64,000 bases of DNA from Hylemonella sp. (GTDB lineage: Bacteria; Pseudomonadota; Gammaproteobacteria; Burkholderiales; Burkholderiaceae_C), in contig JAUYQZ010000007.1 in the NCBI GenBank assembly GCA_030695415.1, forward strand, positions 81,047 through 145,046, in the 5' to 3' direction. Position 1 is the first letter of the stretch. Each line of letters starts with the position of its first letter. Below are positions 36,378 through 47,477 of this stretch, in pieces. A program made the position numbers and the translations under genes. The notes under the pieces are model-generated. The model had not been told where the DNA came from. It was given only the letters and a program-made list of their open reading frames with translations, and did no database searches.

Positions 36378-36971
36378 TCAGGGCAGCACGGTGGCCGCGT
36401 TGATGGTGATGGGGGTCAGGGGCACGTTCTGGTGCATGCCCTTGTTGTCGGTGGGTACGGCGCTGATCTTGTCGACGATGTCCATGCCTTCCACGACCCG
36501 GCCGAAGACGGCGTAGCCCCAACCTTGCTGCGTGGGCGCGGTGTGGTTGAGGAAGGCGTTGTCGGCCACGTTGATGAAGAACTGCGCGGACGCCGAATGC
36601 GGCTGTGAGGTGCGCGCCATGGCCAGGGTGTACTTGTCGTTCTTCAGCCCGTTGTTGGCTTCGTTCGTGATGGGCTTCTCGGTAGGCTTCTGCGCCATGG
36701 AAGCATCAAAGCCGCCGCCCTGGATCATGAAGCCGGGAATGACGCGATGAAAGACCGTCCCCTTGTAGTGACCCTTGCCGACATAGGCCAGGAAGTTCTC
36801 GACGGTTTTTGGGGCCTTGGCGGCCTCCAGTTCGATCACGATATCGCCGGCACTGGTGCTCAGCTTGACACGCGGCGATTTCGCCTGTGCCTGCACGGCG
36901 CCGGTGAACAGCAGGCAGGCGCCGGCCAGGATCAGGCCGCGACGCAGCCCGGAATAGCGAAACAGACTCAT
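36378..36971 (-). CDS. ppiA: Periplasmic peptidyl-prolyl isomerase (cyclophilin A type)
   Basis: The 197-residue protein is the close paralogue of the next gene but has a signal peptide ([22 protein letters not shown]). The cyclophilin core ([33 protein letters not shown]) is conserved. It probably folds envelope proteins. The start overlaps the L,D-transpeptidase stop by 4 bp. Confidence 0.94.
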   Translation of the reverse strand: MSLFRYSGLRRGLILAGACLLFTGAVQAQAKSPRVKLSTSAGDIVIELEAAKAPKTVENFLAYVGKGHYKGTVFHRVIPGFMIQGGGFDASMAQKPTEKPITNEANNGLKNDKYTLAMARTSQPHSASAQFFINVADNAFLNHTAPTQQGWGYAVFGRVVEGMDIVDKISAVPTDNKGMHQNVPLTPITINAATVLP

Positions 36972-38269
36972 CCGATGATTCCTTCAAAGAAAATTTTCCA
37001 TTCACTGCCCTGGCGGACCCAGTACTGGCGCTTGATTGGTCCGCTGCGCGCGCCGTCGGCCACTTCGCCGAAAGTCACGACCATGGTGTCGGTGGTATCG
37101 GTCCAGCGCAGGTAGGACAGGTCCTTGAGCTGGATAGGCTTGCCGCGAGCCTGGTCCACCTCGCTGCGCAGCGCCGGCACCCACTCGACCAGCGACTTGT
37201 CGTAACTCTTGAAATCAGGGGTGTAGAAGCGCAGCAGCTGGTCCAGGTCGCCGCGCGACTTGGCGCTGCGCCAGGCGTCCAGCACATCCTCGAAAGGTTT
37301 GCGTTCCGCCTGTACGCTGTGGGGTGCGACCCAGTCGATTCGCGGAGAGATGACGACCGGCGTGGTGCGGATCTCGACCGTGCGACTGATGTATTCCAGA
37401 TCCGGATTGGACAGGACGACACAGCCGTCGGAGGCCAGGGGCGCGCGCGAAAACTGGTTGGGCGGCGTGCCGTGCAGCCAGATGCCGCGCCCGGTCTTGC
37501 CGCGCTTGCTGTCGAGCACGTTGGGGTAGTTGATGGGCAAGGCCCCCGAGCCGTAGAAGTTGCTCAGCGACTTGGGGTCGAGGTTGCTGATGATGAAGTA
37601 CACCCCCAGCGGGGTGCGGGCGTCACCCTCGACCATCTTTTCGATGCCCGACTTGCCGACCGAAATGTAGAAGTCGGCCACCAGCTTGAGCTGCTGCGCC
37701 GTGTTCTCGAACAGGTAGAGCCTCGAACGGGACGCGTCGATGGCAATGGCGTGGCGGTTGCGTGGTGACAGGGCCAGGAACTGCGAGGGAATGGCGCCCT
37801 CGGGCGGACGCTCGCTCAAGGCCTTGATGCGCATCTGCGATTCGTGGCGCAGCTCGCTCAGGATGGTGCCGGCGTTGCCGGCAGTCTGGGTCGGCGGAAC
37901 ATCGCCGAAATTCCGCATCGGCCGGGCCTGGGTGGTCAGCAGGTCGCCATAGACCAGCTGGGCCAGCTGGAAGTTCGGGTGGTCCTGCACCAGGCCTTCA
38001 GCGCGTTGCAGGGCATCTCGCGTCTGGCCGGCACCGGCGAGACGGTAGACCTCGATGAGACGGGCCTCTGCGGCGCCACTGGCAGGGCCGGCACGGTCTG
38101 CCAGTGCAGCTGCCGGTGCCAGTGCCGTGTGCATGACCATGGGCATCGGTGCCGAGGCCATCGCCACGGTTTCAGTCTCACGCGTGCCCTCGCCACGGTC
38201 GCTCGCAAGCGCCACAAGCACGATGGTGGTACCCAGCAGCAACAGCAAAGGGCGAGAGCCTAGTTTCAT
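36968..38269 (-). CDS. L,D-transpeptidase (YkuD family) with a C-terminal NTF2-like domain
   Basis: The 433-residue protein has an N-terminal anchor, a Pro/Ala region, a YkuD domain (about 170-300) with the catalytic [23 protein letters not shown], and a C-terminal 110-residue domain (about 320-433, [28 protein letters not shown] ... [19 protein letters not shown]) that looks NTF2-like. L,D-transpeptidases make 3-3 peptidoglycan cross-links or attach proteins to murein. The C-terminal domain resembles that of the adjacent TPR protein, which suggests a shared partner. Confidence 0.9.
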   Translation of the reverse strand: MKLGSRPLLLLLGTTIVLVALASDRGEGTRETETVAMASAPMPMVMHTALAPAAALADRAGPASGAAEARLIEVYRLAGAGQTRDALQRAEGLVQDHPNFQLAQLVYGDLLTTQARPMRNFGDVPPTQTAGNAGTILSELRHESQMRIKALSERPPEGAIPSQFLALSPRNRHAIAIDASRSRLYLFENTAQQLKLVADFYISVGKSGIEKMVEGDARTPLGVYFIISNLDPKSLSNFYGSGALPINYPNVLDSKRGKTGRGIWLHGTPPNQFSRAPLASDGCVVLSNPDLEYISRTVEIRTTPVVISPRIDWVAPHSVQAERKPFEDVLDAWRSAKSRGDLDQLLRFYTPDFKSYDKSLVEWVPALRSEVDQARGKPIQLKDLSYLRWTDTTDTMVVTFGEVADGARSGPIKRQYWVRQGSEWKIFFEGIIG

Positions 38270-38321
38270 GTCGGAACGGAATGTATCCAGCGCAATGACG
38301 CAAGGCCTGCGCGCAAAGTCC

Positions 38322-39359
38322 TTAGCCGCCGCTCGATTCCTTGACGATCAGCCAGCGGTCGCCGGTCTTGACCAGTTCGAGCGACTTGCGACTCAAAATC
38401 GCCAATGCGTCAGCCTTGTAATCCTGCCGGAATTTTGCCACGGCTCGCTTGTCTTTGACAGTGATCTGCAATTCCAGCAGATTCACCGAGATGCGCGACT
38501 TGCCAGTGATACGCAGCGTGCGGTCCTTTTCCCAGGCGATACGGCTTTGCTGGCCCGGCGTTTCGAAGGCCTTGTCGTAGGCGGCGAGGTACTGGGTCAT
38601 GTTCTTGTCGGACCAGGCTCGCGCCCAGGCGCGCACAGCCTGTTCCACCTCGCGGTCGGCGACGCCAACGGCCGGGGCAGGGGGCGGCGGGGGCAGGGCG
38701 GGGGGCAAGGGCGTCGCCGCCGCTACGGTGGCTGCCGGTTTTGTGGGGGTGGGTGCCGAGGCCACGATGGCCGGTCGCGCTGGTACGGGCGCGCCGGAGG
38801 TCGCTGCCATGACCGGCCGGGCCGGGCTGACCGGCGCCGGGGAGAGTTCGCGAATCAGCGCCAGTCGGGCCGGGCCGGCCTGAGGGGCACCTTCAAGCTG
38901 CAGTGCCTTGCTGTAGGCCTGGCTGGCCAGGCGGGCGTAGACGTCAGCCAGGTTCTCATGCGCCGTGGCATAGCTGGGATGGGTGCGCAAGGCCTTTTCC
39001 AGTGCGATGCGAGCCTTGTCGTATTGCCCCTGGGCGGCGTGAATGACTGCCAGGTTGTTGTACGGCTCGGGCAGTTCGGGATGGTCTTCGCTGAGTCGGG
39101 TGAAAGTGGCCATGGCCTCGGCCGGGCGGCCGGACTCACGCTGAATGACCCCTTTGTACAGGCGCATCTGGGGGTCGCGTGGCTTGGCAGCGAGATGGCG
39201 CTCGACCCGGCTCTGAGCCTCGACCAGCTTGCCATCGCGCAGCAACTGGGCGACATCACTGTAGTCGTCGGCGTGCGCTGCACCCAGAGTCAGGCCGACG
39301 GCCAGAGCCAGCAGGCGGAGCAGCTTCACAGTGGGGGAATGGGCACGACCGGGGTTCAT
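38322..39359 (-). CDS. Exported TPR-repeat protein with C-terminal NTF2-like domain
   Basis: The 345-residue protein has a signal peptide (LLRLLALAVGLTLGAAHADD), three or so TPR repeats (about 30-140, YNNLAVIHAAQGQYDKARIALEKAL, AHENLADVYARLASQAYSKAL), a Pro/Ala-rich linker (about 165-235) and a C-terminal domain (about 245-345) resembling the end of the L,D-transpeptidase encoded next. It probably scaffolds envelope enzymes. The ATG at 39359 is chosen because it precedes the signal peptide. Confidence 0.8.
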   Translation of the reverse strand: MNPGRAHSPTVKLLRLLALAVGLTLGAAHADDYSDVAQLLRDGKLVEAQSRVERHLAAKPRDPQMRLYKGVIQRESGRPAEAMATFTRLSEDHPELPEPYNNLAVIHAAQGQYDKARIALEKALRTHPSYATAHENLADVYARLASQAYSKALQLEGAPQAGPARLALIRELSPAPVSPARPVMAATSGAPVPARPAIVASAPTPTKPAATVAAATPLPPALPPPPPAPAVGVADREVEQAVRAWARAWSDKNMTQYLAAYDKAFETPGQQSRIAWEKDRTLRITGKSRISVNLLELQITVKDKRAVAKFRQDYKADALAILSRKSLELVKTGDRWLIVKESSGG

Positions 39360-39437
39360 GAACTGGAGGAATTGTAGGGGACAGGCCCCGAATGATGGCA
39401 AACAGCGGGCGCGTCAGTCGCCCGGGAACGACAAGGG

Positions 39438-39956
39438 TCAAGGGCAGGCAGCACCCAGGGCGGCCAGCTTGGGTTTCAAGCTGCTGCTGTTGGTGTCCAG
39501 TTTCAATGCCCTGCAGTAAGCCTGGCTGGCCAGCCGGGCGTGGATGTCGCCCAGGTTCTCATGGGCGGTGGCATAGCCGGGATTGGCGCGGAGGGCCATT
39601 TCCAGAGCGTCACGTGCCTTGTCGTAATCGCCCTGCGCGGCAAGGAGGACGGCCACGCTGTTGTGTGGTTCGGGTAGTTCCGGGTAGTCTTCGGTCAGCT
39701 TGGTGAAGGTGGCGAGCGCCTCGGCCGACTGGCCCGATTCACGCTGGATGACGCCCTTGAAATAACGCATCTGGGGATCCCGCGGCTTGCTGGCGAGATG
39801 GCGATCCACGCGGTCCTGGGCCTCGGCCAGTCGGCCTGCGCGGAGCATCTTGCTGACCTCGCTGTACTCATCGGCCATGGCCAGACCCGCGCACAGGCCA
39901 GTGGCCAGCACAAGCAGACGAAGCAAGGGAAGAGGGTGAGCGCGACCGGGCTTCAT
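39438..39956 (-). CDS. Exported TPR-repeat protein, short paralogue of its neighbour
   Basis: The 172-residue protein repeats the first half of the adjacent TPR protein: signal peptide then DEYSEVSKMLRAGRLAEAQDRVDRHLASKPRDPQMRYFKGVIQRESGQSAEA, about 65% identical by eye over 130 residues. It lacks the linker and C-terminal domain. This looks like a tandem duplication with loss of the second domain. Confidence 0.82.
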   Translation of the reverse strand: MKPGRAHPLPLLRLLVLATGLCAGLAMADEYSEVSKMLRAGRLAEAQDRVDRHLASKPRDPQMRYFKGVIQRESGQSAEALATFTKLTEDYPELPEPHNSVAVLLAAQGDYDKARDALEMALRANPGYATAHENLGDIHARLASQAYCRALKLDTNSSSLKPKLAALGAACP

Positions 39957-40090
39957 GATGGCTGTTCCAGGGCTGGGGCATACCCGGTCCAAGGGGGCTG
40001 GCCGGGGCTTTATACTGCGTTCGATTGTAGCCCCCCGTTCCAGTTCCCCGTTGGCGCGCCAGCCCTTGCGCGCCGATTTCTGATTGATCC

Positions 40091-41463
<1,373 letters not shown>

Positions 41464-41467
<4 letters not shown>

Positions 41468-42108
41468 ACCCCGCACTCGCCCCCAAGGTGTACACACCTG
41501 ACTATTGGGAAGAGGCCTGCAAGCACCTGATGAAGAAGGACCGGGTGATGAAGCGGCTGATCCCGCAGCATGGCGACGCCTGCCTGCAGACCCGGGGGGA
41601 CGCCTTCACCACGCTGGCGCGCAGCATCGTGGGCCAGCAGATTTCGGTCAAGGCGGCTCAGACCGTCTGGGTCCGCTTTGCCGAACTGCCCCGGCGCATG
41701 ACGGCGGCCAACGTGCTCAAGCTCAAGGTGGACGATATGCGCGCCGCGGGCCTGAGCGTGCGCAAGGTCGAGTACCTGGTGGACTTGGCCCTGCATTTCG
41801 ACAGTGGCGCCGTCCGTGCCACGGCCTGGAAGGACATGGACGACGAGGACATCATCACCGAGCTGGTCGGCATCCGCGGTATCGGCCGCTGGACCGCTGA
41901 GATGTTTTTGATCTTCCACCTGATGCGGCCCAATGTGTTGCCGCTGGACGACGTCGGCTTGATCAACGGTATTAGTCGTAACTATTTCTCCGGTGAATCC
42001 GTCAGCCGCAGTGATGCGCGCGAAGTGGCCGCCGCCTGGGCACCGTTTTGCAGCGTCGCAACTTGGTATATTTGGCGCTCGCTCGATCCGATACCCGTCG
42101 AGTATTGA
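41464..42108 (+). CDS. DNA-3-methyladenine glycosylase (AlkA-like, HhH-GPD)
   Basis: The 214-residue protein has the helix-hairpin-helix [20 protein letters not shown] and the catalytic Asp in [10 protein letters not shown]. It removes alkylated bases in base excision repair. It lacks the AlkA N-terminal domain, which is usual in short family members. The start is a GTG overlapping the cysS stop, so translation is coupled. Confidence 0.9.
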
Positions 42109-42159
42109 AGTTTGGGCCCCGGGCTTGGGGAGCGGGCACACAGAACAAGGAGTTACTCC

Positions 42160-43137
42160 ATGGCCAAGAAGACATTTCTCGATTTCGAGCAGCCGATCGC
42201 CGAACTCGAGGCCAAGATTGAAGAGCTGCGTTACGTGCAGACCGAATCAGCCGTCGACATCAGCGAAGAGATCGATCAGCTCAGCAAGAAGAGCCAGCAG
42301 CTGACCAAGGATGTCTACAGCGACCTCAATCCCTGGCAGATCACCAAGATCGCCCGTCATCCCGAGCGGCCCTATACGCTGGACTACGTGAACGAACTGT
42401 TCACCGACTTTGTCGAGATGCACGGTGACCGCCACTTTGCCGATGACCTGAGCATTGTCGGTGGCCTGGCGCGCTTCAACGGCACCGCCTGCATGGTGCT
42501 CGGCCAGCAGAAGGGCCGTGACACCAAGGAGCGCGGCTTGCGCAACTTTGGCATGAGCAAACCCGAGGGCTATCGCAAAGCCCTGCGTCTCATGAAAACC
42601 GCCGAGAAATTCGGCCTGCCGGTGTTCACCTTCGTCGACACACCTGGCGCCTACCCCGGCATCGACGCCGAGGAGCGCGGCCAGTCCGAGGCCATCGGCC
42701 GCAACATCTTCGAGATGGCGCAGCTGGAAGTTCCCATCATCACCACCATCATCGGCGAAGGCGGCTCCGGCGGCGCGCTGGCGATCTCGGTGGGTGACCA
42801 GGTGCTGATGCTGCAGTACTCGGTCTACTCGGTGATCAGCCCCGAGGGTTGTGCCTCCATCCTCTGGAAGACCGCCGAGCGCGCGCAGGACGCGGCCGAG
42901 GCCCTGGGCATCACGGCGCACCGCCTCAAGGCCCTGGGTCTGATCGACAAGATCGTCAACGAGCCCGTGGGCGGCGCCCACCGCGACCCCAAGCAGATGG
43001 CGGCCTTCCTCAAACGCGCCCTGGTGGATGCCTACCGACAGGTGGCCGACCTCAAGGTCAAGGAGCTGCTGGAGCGCCGTTATGAGCGCCTGCAGAGCTA
43101 TGGCCGTTACACCGACACCAAGGCCAGCGGCAAGTAA
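42160..43137 (+). CDS. accA: Acetyl-CoA carboxylase carboxyltransferase alpha subunit
   Basis: The 325-residue protein has the AccA core: [70 protein letters not shown] and [14 protein letters not shown]. AccA and AccD transfer carboxyl from biotin to acetyl-CoA to start fatty acid synthesis. AAGGAG precedes the ATG at 42160 by 7 bp. Confidence 0.98.
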   Translation: MAKKTFLDFEQPIAELEAKIEELRYVQTESAVDISEEIDQLSKKSQQLTKDVYSDLNPWQITKIARHPERPYTLDYVNELFTDFVEMHGDRHFADDLSIVGGLARFNGTACMVLGQQKGRDTKERGLRNFGMSKPEGYRKALRLMKTAEKFGLPVFTFVDTPGAYPGIDAEERGQSEAIGRNIFEMAQLEVPIITTIIGEGGSGGALAISVGDQVLMLQYSVYSVISPEGCASILWKTAERAQDAAEALGITAHRLKALGLIDKIVNEPVGGAHRDPKQMAAFLKRALVDAYRQVADLKVKELLERRYERLQSYGRYTDTKASGK

Positions 43138-43173
43138 GCCCCTGGCGCGCGTGTCCGGCGGCCGGGTGCGACG

Positions 43174-44133
43174 ATGAGCCGCACCTTCGCGCTGGCCATG
43201 CAGGACTTCCAGCCCGGCCTGCCCCTGGCCGTGGCCTTCAGCGGTGGTGCCGATTCCTCGGCATTGCTGCTGGCCTGTGCCGAGCGCTGGCCAGGCCAGG
43301 TCAGCGCCATCCACATCCATCATGGTTTGCAGGCTGCGGCCGACGGCTTTGAGCAGCATTGCCGGGATGCCTGTACTCGCCGGGGAATTCCGCTGCGGGT
43401 GCAGCGTGTTGACGCCCGCCATGCCCCCGGCCAGAGTCCCGAGGAAGCCGCACGCAGTGCGCGCTACGAAGCCTTGCGCCGTTGCGCCGAGGCCTCGGAT
43501 CCGCCGGTACGGCATATTGCCCTGGCCCAGCATGCCGACGATCAGGTCGAAACCCTGCTGCTGGCGCTCAGTCGCGGCGCCGGCCTGCCGGGGCTGAGTG
43601 CCATGCCGGCTCGCTGGGAGCGCGATGGTCTCCAGTACTACCGACCGCTGCTCGACGTGAGTGGGGAATCATTGCGGAACTGGCTGCGTGAGCGGGACAT
43701 CTCCTGGGCGGAAGATCCGACCAATGCCGACGAGCAGTACACCCGCAACCGGATCCGTGCCCGCCTGCTGCCGGCACTGGAGGCAGGCTTTCCGCAATTC
43801 CGTGACACGTTTGCCCGCAGCGCCGCGCATGCCGCACAGGCCCAGCGCCTGCTCGACGAAGTGGCCGCCGAAGACCTGGTGCGCATCGGCCTGCCGCCGC
43901 AGATCCAGCGCTTGCAGCAGCTCACCCGGGAGCGTCAGGGCAATGTCCTGCGTCACTGGCTGCGCAGCACCCATGCCACGGCGCCCAGCGCGGCCCAGTT
44001 GGAGGAGCTGCTGGACCAGCTGACGGCATGCACCACCCGGGGACATGGCATCCGTCTCAAGGTGGGTGCGGGTTACGTCGAGCGGCAGGGGCAAGTACTG
44101 ACTTGGTACAATCGTCCGGTTTTGCTCCCCTGA
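43174..44133 (+). CDS. tilS: tRNA(Ile)-lysidine synthetase TilS
   Basis: The 319-residue protein has the PP-loop SGGADSSALLLA near residue 25, HADDQVETLLL, and RGAGLPGLSAMP. It attaches lysine to C34 of tRNA-Ile(CAU). It is shorter than the E. coli enzyme and lacks the last C-terminal domain, common in this lineage. It is 37 bp after accA. Confidence 0.95.
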   Translation: MSRTFALAMQDFQPGLPLAVAFSGGADSSALLLACAERWPGQVSAIHIHHGLQAAADGFEQHCRDACTRRGIPLRVQRVDARHAPGQSPEEAARSARYEALRRCAEASDPPVRHIALAQHADDQVETLLLALSRGAGLPGLSAMPARWERDGLQYYRPLLDVSGESLRNWLRERDISWAEDPTNADEQYTRNRIRARLLPALEAGFPQFRDTFARSAAHAAQAQRLLDEVAAEDLVRIGLPPQIQRLQQLTRERQGNVLRHWLRSTHATAPSAAQLEELLDQLTACTTRGHGIRLKVGAGYVERQGQVLTWYNRPVLLP

Positions 44134-44220
44134 AAAAGCAGCTCAGGGCAGCGCGTTCCACTCTGTAGACACCGGTCGCTGCGGCAAGCGCCTGCAGAGG
44201 CCACCTATCCAATATTTTCA

Positions 44221-45489
44221 ATGGCACTGATCGTTCACAAGTACGGCGGCACGTCCATGGGCTCGACCGAGCGCATCCGCAATGTCGCCAAGCGCGTCGC
44301 CAAGTGGGCCCGCGCCGGCCACCAGATGGTGGTGGTCCCCTCGGCCATGAGTGGCGAGACCAACCGCCTGCTCGGCCTGGCCAAGGAGCTCGCACCTCCC
44401 AAGTCCAATGACGCCACCAACCGTGAGCTCGACATGCTGGCGGCCACCGGCGAGCAGGCCTCCAGCGCCCTGCTGGCCATCGCCTTGCAGGCTGAAGGCA
44501 TGCCCTCGGTCAGCTATGCCGGCTGGCAGGTGCCGATCAAGACCAATAGCGCCTACACCAAGGCCCGCATCGAGTCCATCGACGACCAGCGTGTGCGCGC
44601 CGACCTGGCCCAAGGTAAGGTGGTCATCGTCACCGGTTTCCAGGGCATCGACGAGCAGGGCAACATCACCACGCTGGGCCGCGGCGGCTCCGACACCTCG
44701 GCCGTGGCTGTGGCGGCGGCCATGAAGGCCGACGAGTGCCTCATCTACACCGACGTTGACGGCGTCTACACCACCGACCCCCGTGTCGTGCCCGAGGCAC
44801 GCCGCCTGCACACCGTGAGCTTCGAGGAGATGCTGGAGATGGCCTCCATGGGCTCCAAGGTGCTGCAGATCCGCTCGGTCGAATTCGCCGGCAAGTACAA
44901 GGTGCCGCTGCGCGTGCTCTCCAGCTTCACGCCCTGGGACATCGACATCAACGAGGAAGCCAAGTCCGGCACCCTGATCACCTTTGAGGAAGACGAGAAA
45001 ATGGAACAAGCCATTGTTTCCGGCATTGCATTCAACCGCGACGAGGCCAAGATTTCCGTGGTCGGCGTGCCCGACAAGCCGGGCATCGCCTACCAGATCC
45101 TGGGCGCGGTGGCCGAGGCCAACATCGAAGTCGACATGATCATTCAGAACATCTCGCGCGATGGCAAGACCGATTTCAGCTTTACGGTCAACCGCAACGA
45201 CTATGCGCGCGCCATGGATCTGCTCAAGGACAAGGTCGTTCCGGCACTGGGCGCCAAGGAAGTGCTGGGTGACACCAGGATCTGCAAGGTCAGCATCGTC
45301 GGCATCGGCATGCGCAGCCACGTGGGCATCGCGAGCAAGATGTTCCGCGCGCTGAGCGAGGAGGGCATCAACATCCAGATGATCTCCACCAGCGAAATCA
45401 AGACCTCGGTCGTGATTGACGAGAAGTACATGGAGCTGGCCGTGCGCTCTCTGCACAAGGCCTTCGACCTGGACCAGCCAGCCGCCTGA
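44221..45489 (+). CDS. lysC: Aspartate kinase
   Basis: The 422-residue protein has [15 protein letters not shown] at the start, [24 protein letters not shown], and two C-terminal ACT domains (about 265-340 and 345-420) for lysine/threonine feedback. It phosphorylates aspartate for the lysine, threonine and methionine pathway. It is probably monocistronic, ending 50 bp before tRNA-Ser. Confidence 0.97.
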   Translation: MALIVHKYGGTSMGSTERIRNVAKRVAKWARAGHQMVVVPSAMSGETNRLLGLAKELAPPKSNDATNRELDMLAATGEQASSALLAIALQAEGMPSVSYAGWQVPIKTNSAYTKARIESIDDQRVRADLAQGKVVIVTGFQGIDEQGNITTLGRGGSDTSAVAVAAAMKADECLIYTDVDGVYTTDPRVVPEARRLHTVSFEEMLEMASMGSKVLQIRSVEFAGKYKVPLRVLSSFTPWDIDINEEAKSGTLITFEEDEKMEQAIVSGIAFNRDEAKISVVGVPDKPGIAYQILGAVAEANIEVDMIIQNISRDGKTDFSFTVNRNDYARAMDLLKDKVVPALGAKEVLGDTRICKVSIVGIGMRSHVGIASKMFRALSEEGINIQMISTSEIKTSVVIDEKYMELAVRSLHKAFDLDQPAA

Positions 45490-45539
45490 AATCGCGCTCA
45501 TCACCGACGGTGTTTCATGCGATAATTCGGCTACCTTTT

Positions 45540-45632
45540 GGAGACGTGACCGAGTGGCCGAAGGTGCTCCCCTGCTAAGGGAGTATGGGGTGTAGAGCCT
45601 CATCGAGGGTTCGAATCCCTCCGTCTCCGCCA
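45540..45632 (+). tRNA. tRNA-Ser, anticodon GCU
   Basis: A 93-nt tRNA with acceptor GGAGACG/CGTCTCC, a long variable arm and encoded CCA. The anticodon GCT is at 45574-45576, inside the loop CTGCTAA, and reads AGC/AGU codons. Confidence 0.97.
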
Positions 45633-45637
45633 AAAGA

Positions 45638-45668
45638 AAAGCCCCGCCTAGTGCGGGGCTTTGCTTTT
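45638..45668 (+). terminator. Terminator after tRNA-Ser
   Basis: AAAGCCCCGC pairs with GCGGGGCTTT around CTAGT, with a T-rich end (TTTGCTTTT). It starts 5 bp after the tRNA. Confidence 0.9.
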
Positions 45669-45678
45669 GGCGCAGTCG

Positions 45679-45786
45679 GGAGGGTGAGAACCCTCCTGGG
45701 TTCGCTCAAGAACAGTCCGGGGGACTGTTCTTGGACGCGCGTAGCGCGGGGGCGAAGCCCCGAGAAATTCGCGCAAGACGAATTTC
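45679..45786. repeat. Train of five consecutive hairpins downstream of tRNA-Ser
   Basis: Five perfect palindromes lie almost end to end: GGAGGG/CCCTCC (45679-45696), CAAGAACAGTCC/GGACTGTTCTTG (45707-45733, 12 bp, GGG loop), CGCGC/GCGCG (45736-45748), GGGGC/GCCCC (45749-45761) and GAAATTCG/CGAATTTC (45764-45786). No coding potential. It resembles a composite short-palindrome element rather than a single terminator. Confidence 0.7.
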
Positions 45787-45845
45787 GAGCAATCCCACCA
45801 TATCAAGTGGATCAACTCCGCATCGGCTGTTTTGCAGAGAGGCAT

Positions 45846-46253
45846 TCACGAATCGGCCGATGCACTCCACCGCTCACCCCACCCGGCCTTGTCCATCTGC
45901 CGTCGATCCCGTTTGGTCGGCCGCCCCTGATCGATGCTCAGCGCAGGTTCCGCCGCCAGTCGCCGCTGCTCGGCGGCGGCTTCGCGCGCCAGCCGGCTGG
46001 CTTCGGTCTCCTCATACAACTGCTGCGCCACCGGGGCCGGGCCGCGCTGGCCGCTCAGCCCCTTCACCAGGACGATGCGAACGACGGTGCCCTGTCGGAC
46101 GGTGACCCGATCGCCAGGACGCACTTCGCGTGCAGGCTTCACCGCCTGCTCGTTGACCAGCACCCGGCCTTTGCCGATGTCTTCCACGGCCAAAGAGCGC
46201 GTCTTGTAGAAGCGGGCCGACCAAAGCCATTTGTCAATGCGCAGAGAGACCAT
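45846..46253 (-). CDS. hslR: RNA-binding S4-domain protein, heat shock protein 15 type
   Basis: The 135-residue protein has an N-terminal S4 domain (LRIDKWLWSARFYKTRSLAVEDIGKGRVLVNEQAVKPAREVRPGD) and a basic, disordered C-terminal tail (PTKRDRRQMDKAGWGERW). Hsp15 recycles stalled 50S subunits carrying peptidyl-tRNA. It is divergent from the GST gene with a MITE-like element between them. Confidence 0.93.
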   Translation of the reverse strand: MVSLRIDKWLWSARFYKTRSLAVEDIGKGRVLVNEQAVKPAREVRPGDRVTVRQGTVVRIVLVKGLSGQRGPAPVAQQLYEETEASRLAREAAAEQRRLAAEPALSIDQGRPTKRDRRQMDKAGWGERWSASADS

Positions 46254-46309
46254 ATTGGCTTGTCACTTTAGCACTGGTAAACCGGCGACCCGGTTGTGCC
46301 CGCAGCTAG

Positions 46310-46648
46310 GGAAGGTCTGAACAAGTCCCGCCATGCGCGTTCGAGTCAAAAACGGGATGATTTGACCGCCAACATTGCGCGTCGTGTGCCCGTAGGCACA
46401 CGCAAGCGATTTGGTGGGCAAAGGGCCCGTCGGCACATCCGGTCGGATGTGCCCGCCGGTCCGGCCGTATTGGCCCGCAAACGCTACCGCGTTTGCTCTG
46501 GGCCGAACCCCTTCGGGGGCACGGTTTTGCGGGCGATCCGCGGCGTTGCAAAACCAGGCAATCCGTCCAGGATTGCCTTGGGTTTTGCGCCTTGCGGCTC
46601 ATCCCGCAAAAGCCGCGCCGCGCTCGGCGCGGCTTGTTCAGACCTTCC
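46310..46648. mobile_element. MITE-like element with IS5-type terminal repeats and CTAG flanks
   Basis: GGAAGGTCTGAACAAG at 46310-46325 is perfectly inverted at 46633-46648. CTAG flanks both ends (46306-46309, 46649-46652). The IS5 ends begin GGAAGGTGCGAACAAG and IS5 targets CTAG-like sites, so this is probably a non-autonomous derivative. No transposase is present. The 339-bp body is a chain of hairpins: GTGTGCC/GGCACAC (46384-46401), GGCACATCC/GGATGTGCC (46432-46453), GCAAACGC/GCGTTTGC (46477-46496), GGTTTTGC/GCAAAACC (46523-46555), GGCAATCC/GGATTGCC (46557-46577) and GCCGCGCCG/CGGCGCGGC (46612-46633). Confidence 0.82.
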
Positions 46649-46686
46649 CTAGGCAGAATGCGGGGATATCCAAGGAGAGTGACACC

Positions 46687-47343
46687 ATGGCATTGACGAT
46701 CTACGGCATCCAGGCATCCCGGGCTGTCCGCCCGCTCTGGGTGGCGACCGAACTCGGTTTGACGTTCGAGCACGTGCAGACCGACTACAAGGCCGGCACC
46801 ACGCGTACGCCGGACTTCCTGGCGCTTAACCCGAACGGCCATATCCCGGTCGTCGTTGACCACCGGCCCGAGGGTGATGTGACCGTCTGGGAGAGCATGG
46901 CCTGCGCGCTGTACATCGCGCGCCAGCATGGTCAGCCTGATGGCGTCAACCTGGTGCCGGCCACGCCGCGCGAGGATGCCGATGCCCTGCGCTGGAGCTT
47001 CTGGACCGTGACCGAGGTGGAGAAAGATGCGCTCACCGTGCTCATGCACCGGCTCGCCATGCCGGAAGACCAGCGCAAACCCGAGCTCGCCGAAGCCGCC
47101 GAGCAGCGCCTGAAGGTGCCGCTGCGCGTGCTGGAACAGCATCTGTCGCAGCAAAAGGCCCGCGGTGAGGCGCACATTGCCGCGCCCCGCTTCACGCTGG
47201 CCGACCTTTGCGTGGCCAGCGTGCTGCTGTGGGTGCGCGCCGCGCGGGGCCTGATGGCGGAGTTTCCGCTGACCAGCGCCTGGCTGCACCAGTGTCTGGC
47301 TCGCCCCGCCTACGAAGGGCTGCGACACCCTCGTAAGGCCTGA
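46687..47343 (+). CDS. Glutathione S-transferase family protein
   Basis: The 218-residue protein has a thioredoxin-like N-terminal domain (LTIYGIQASRAVRPLWVATELGL, NPNGHIPVVVD, WESMACALYIAR with the glutathione-binding Glu-Ser) and a helical C-terminal domain (FTLADLCVASVLLWVRAARG). The substrate is unknown. The ATG at 46687 has AAGGAGAG upstream. The start is 38 bp from a MITE-like element, which may have displaced its promoter. Confidence 0.9.
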   Translation: MALTIYGIQASRAVRPLWVATELGLTFEHVQTDYKAGTTRTPDFLALNPNGHIPVVVDHRPEGDVTVWESMACALYIARQHGQPDGVNLVPATPREDADALRWSFWTVTEVEKDALTVLMHRLAMPEDQRKPELAEAAEQRLKVPLRVLEQHLSQQKARGEAHIAAPRFTLADLCVASVLLWVRAARGLMAEFPLTSAWLHQCLARPAYEGLRHPRKA

Positions 47344-47477
47344 GATGGCGGGCGGCGCGACGTCGACGACTCTCGCCCCGCCCCAACACGCGGCGTGCCT
47401 TCGCGGCGGCTTTGGCGATGGTGAAAAACGGTGGTAAGTTCATCCTGTCGTGACAGGCTCAATGGCCAGGGGATCCG

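Noticed and set aside
44218..45633. Minus-strand frame through lysC and tRNA-Ser with a MAETEGFEPS-like start
   Set aside because: It is the typical false protein produced by reading a tRNA-Ser in reverse; lysC is on the other strand.
45673..45810. CRISPR array in the hairpin train
   Set aside because: The palindromes differ from each other and have no regular spacers or cas genes.
46296..46652. Open frame of 118 codons spanning the MITE near the GST gene
   Set aside because: It consists of the inverted-repeat element read through its hairpins, is Arg/Gly/Ala-rich with no domain, and has no ribosome site.
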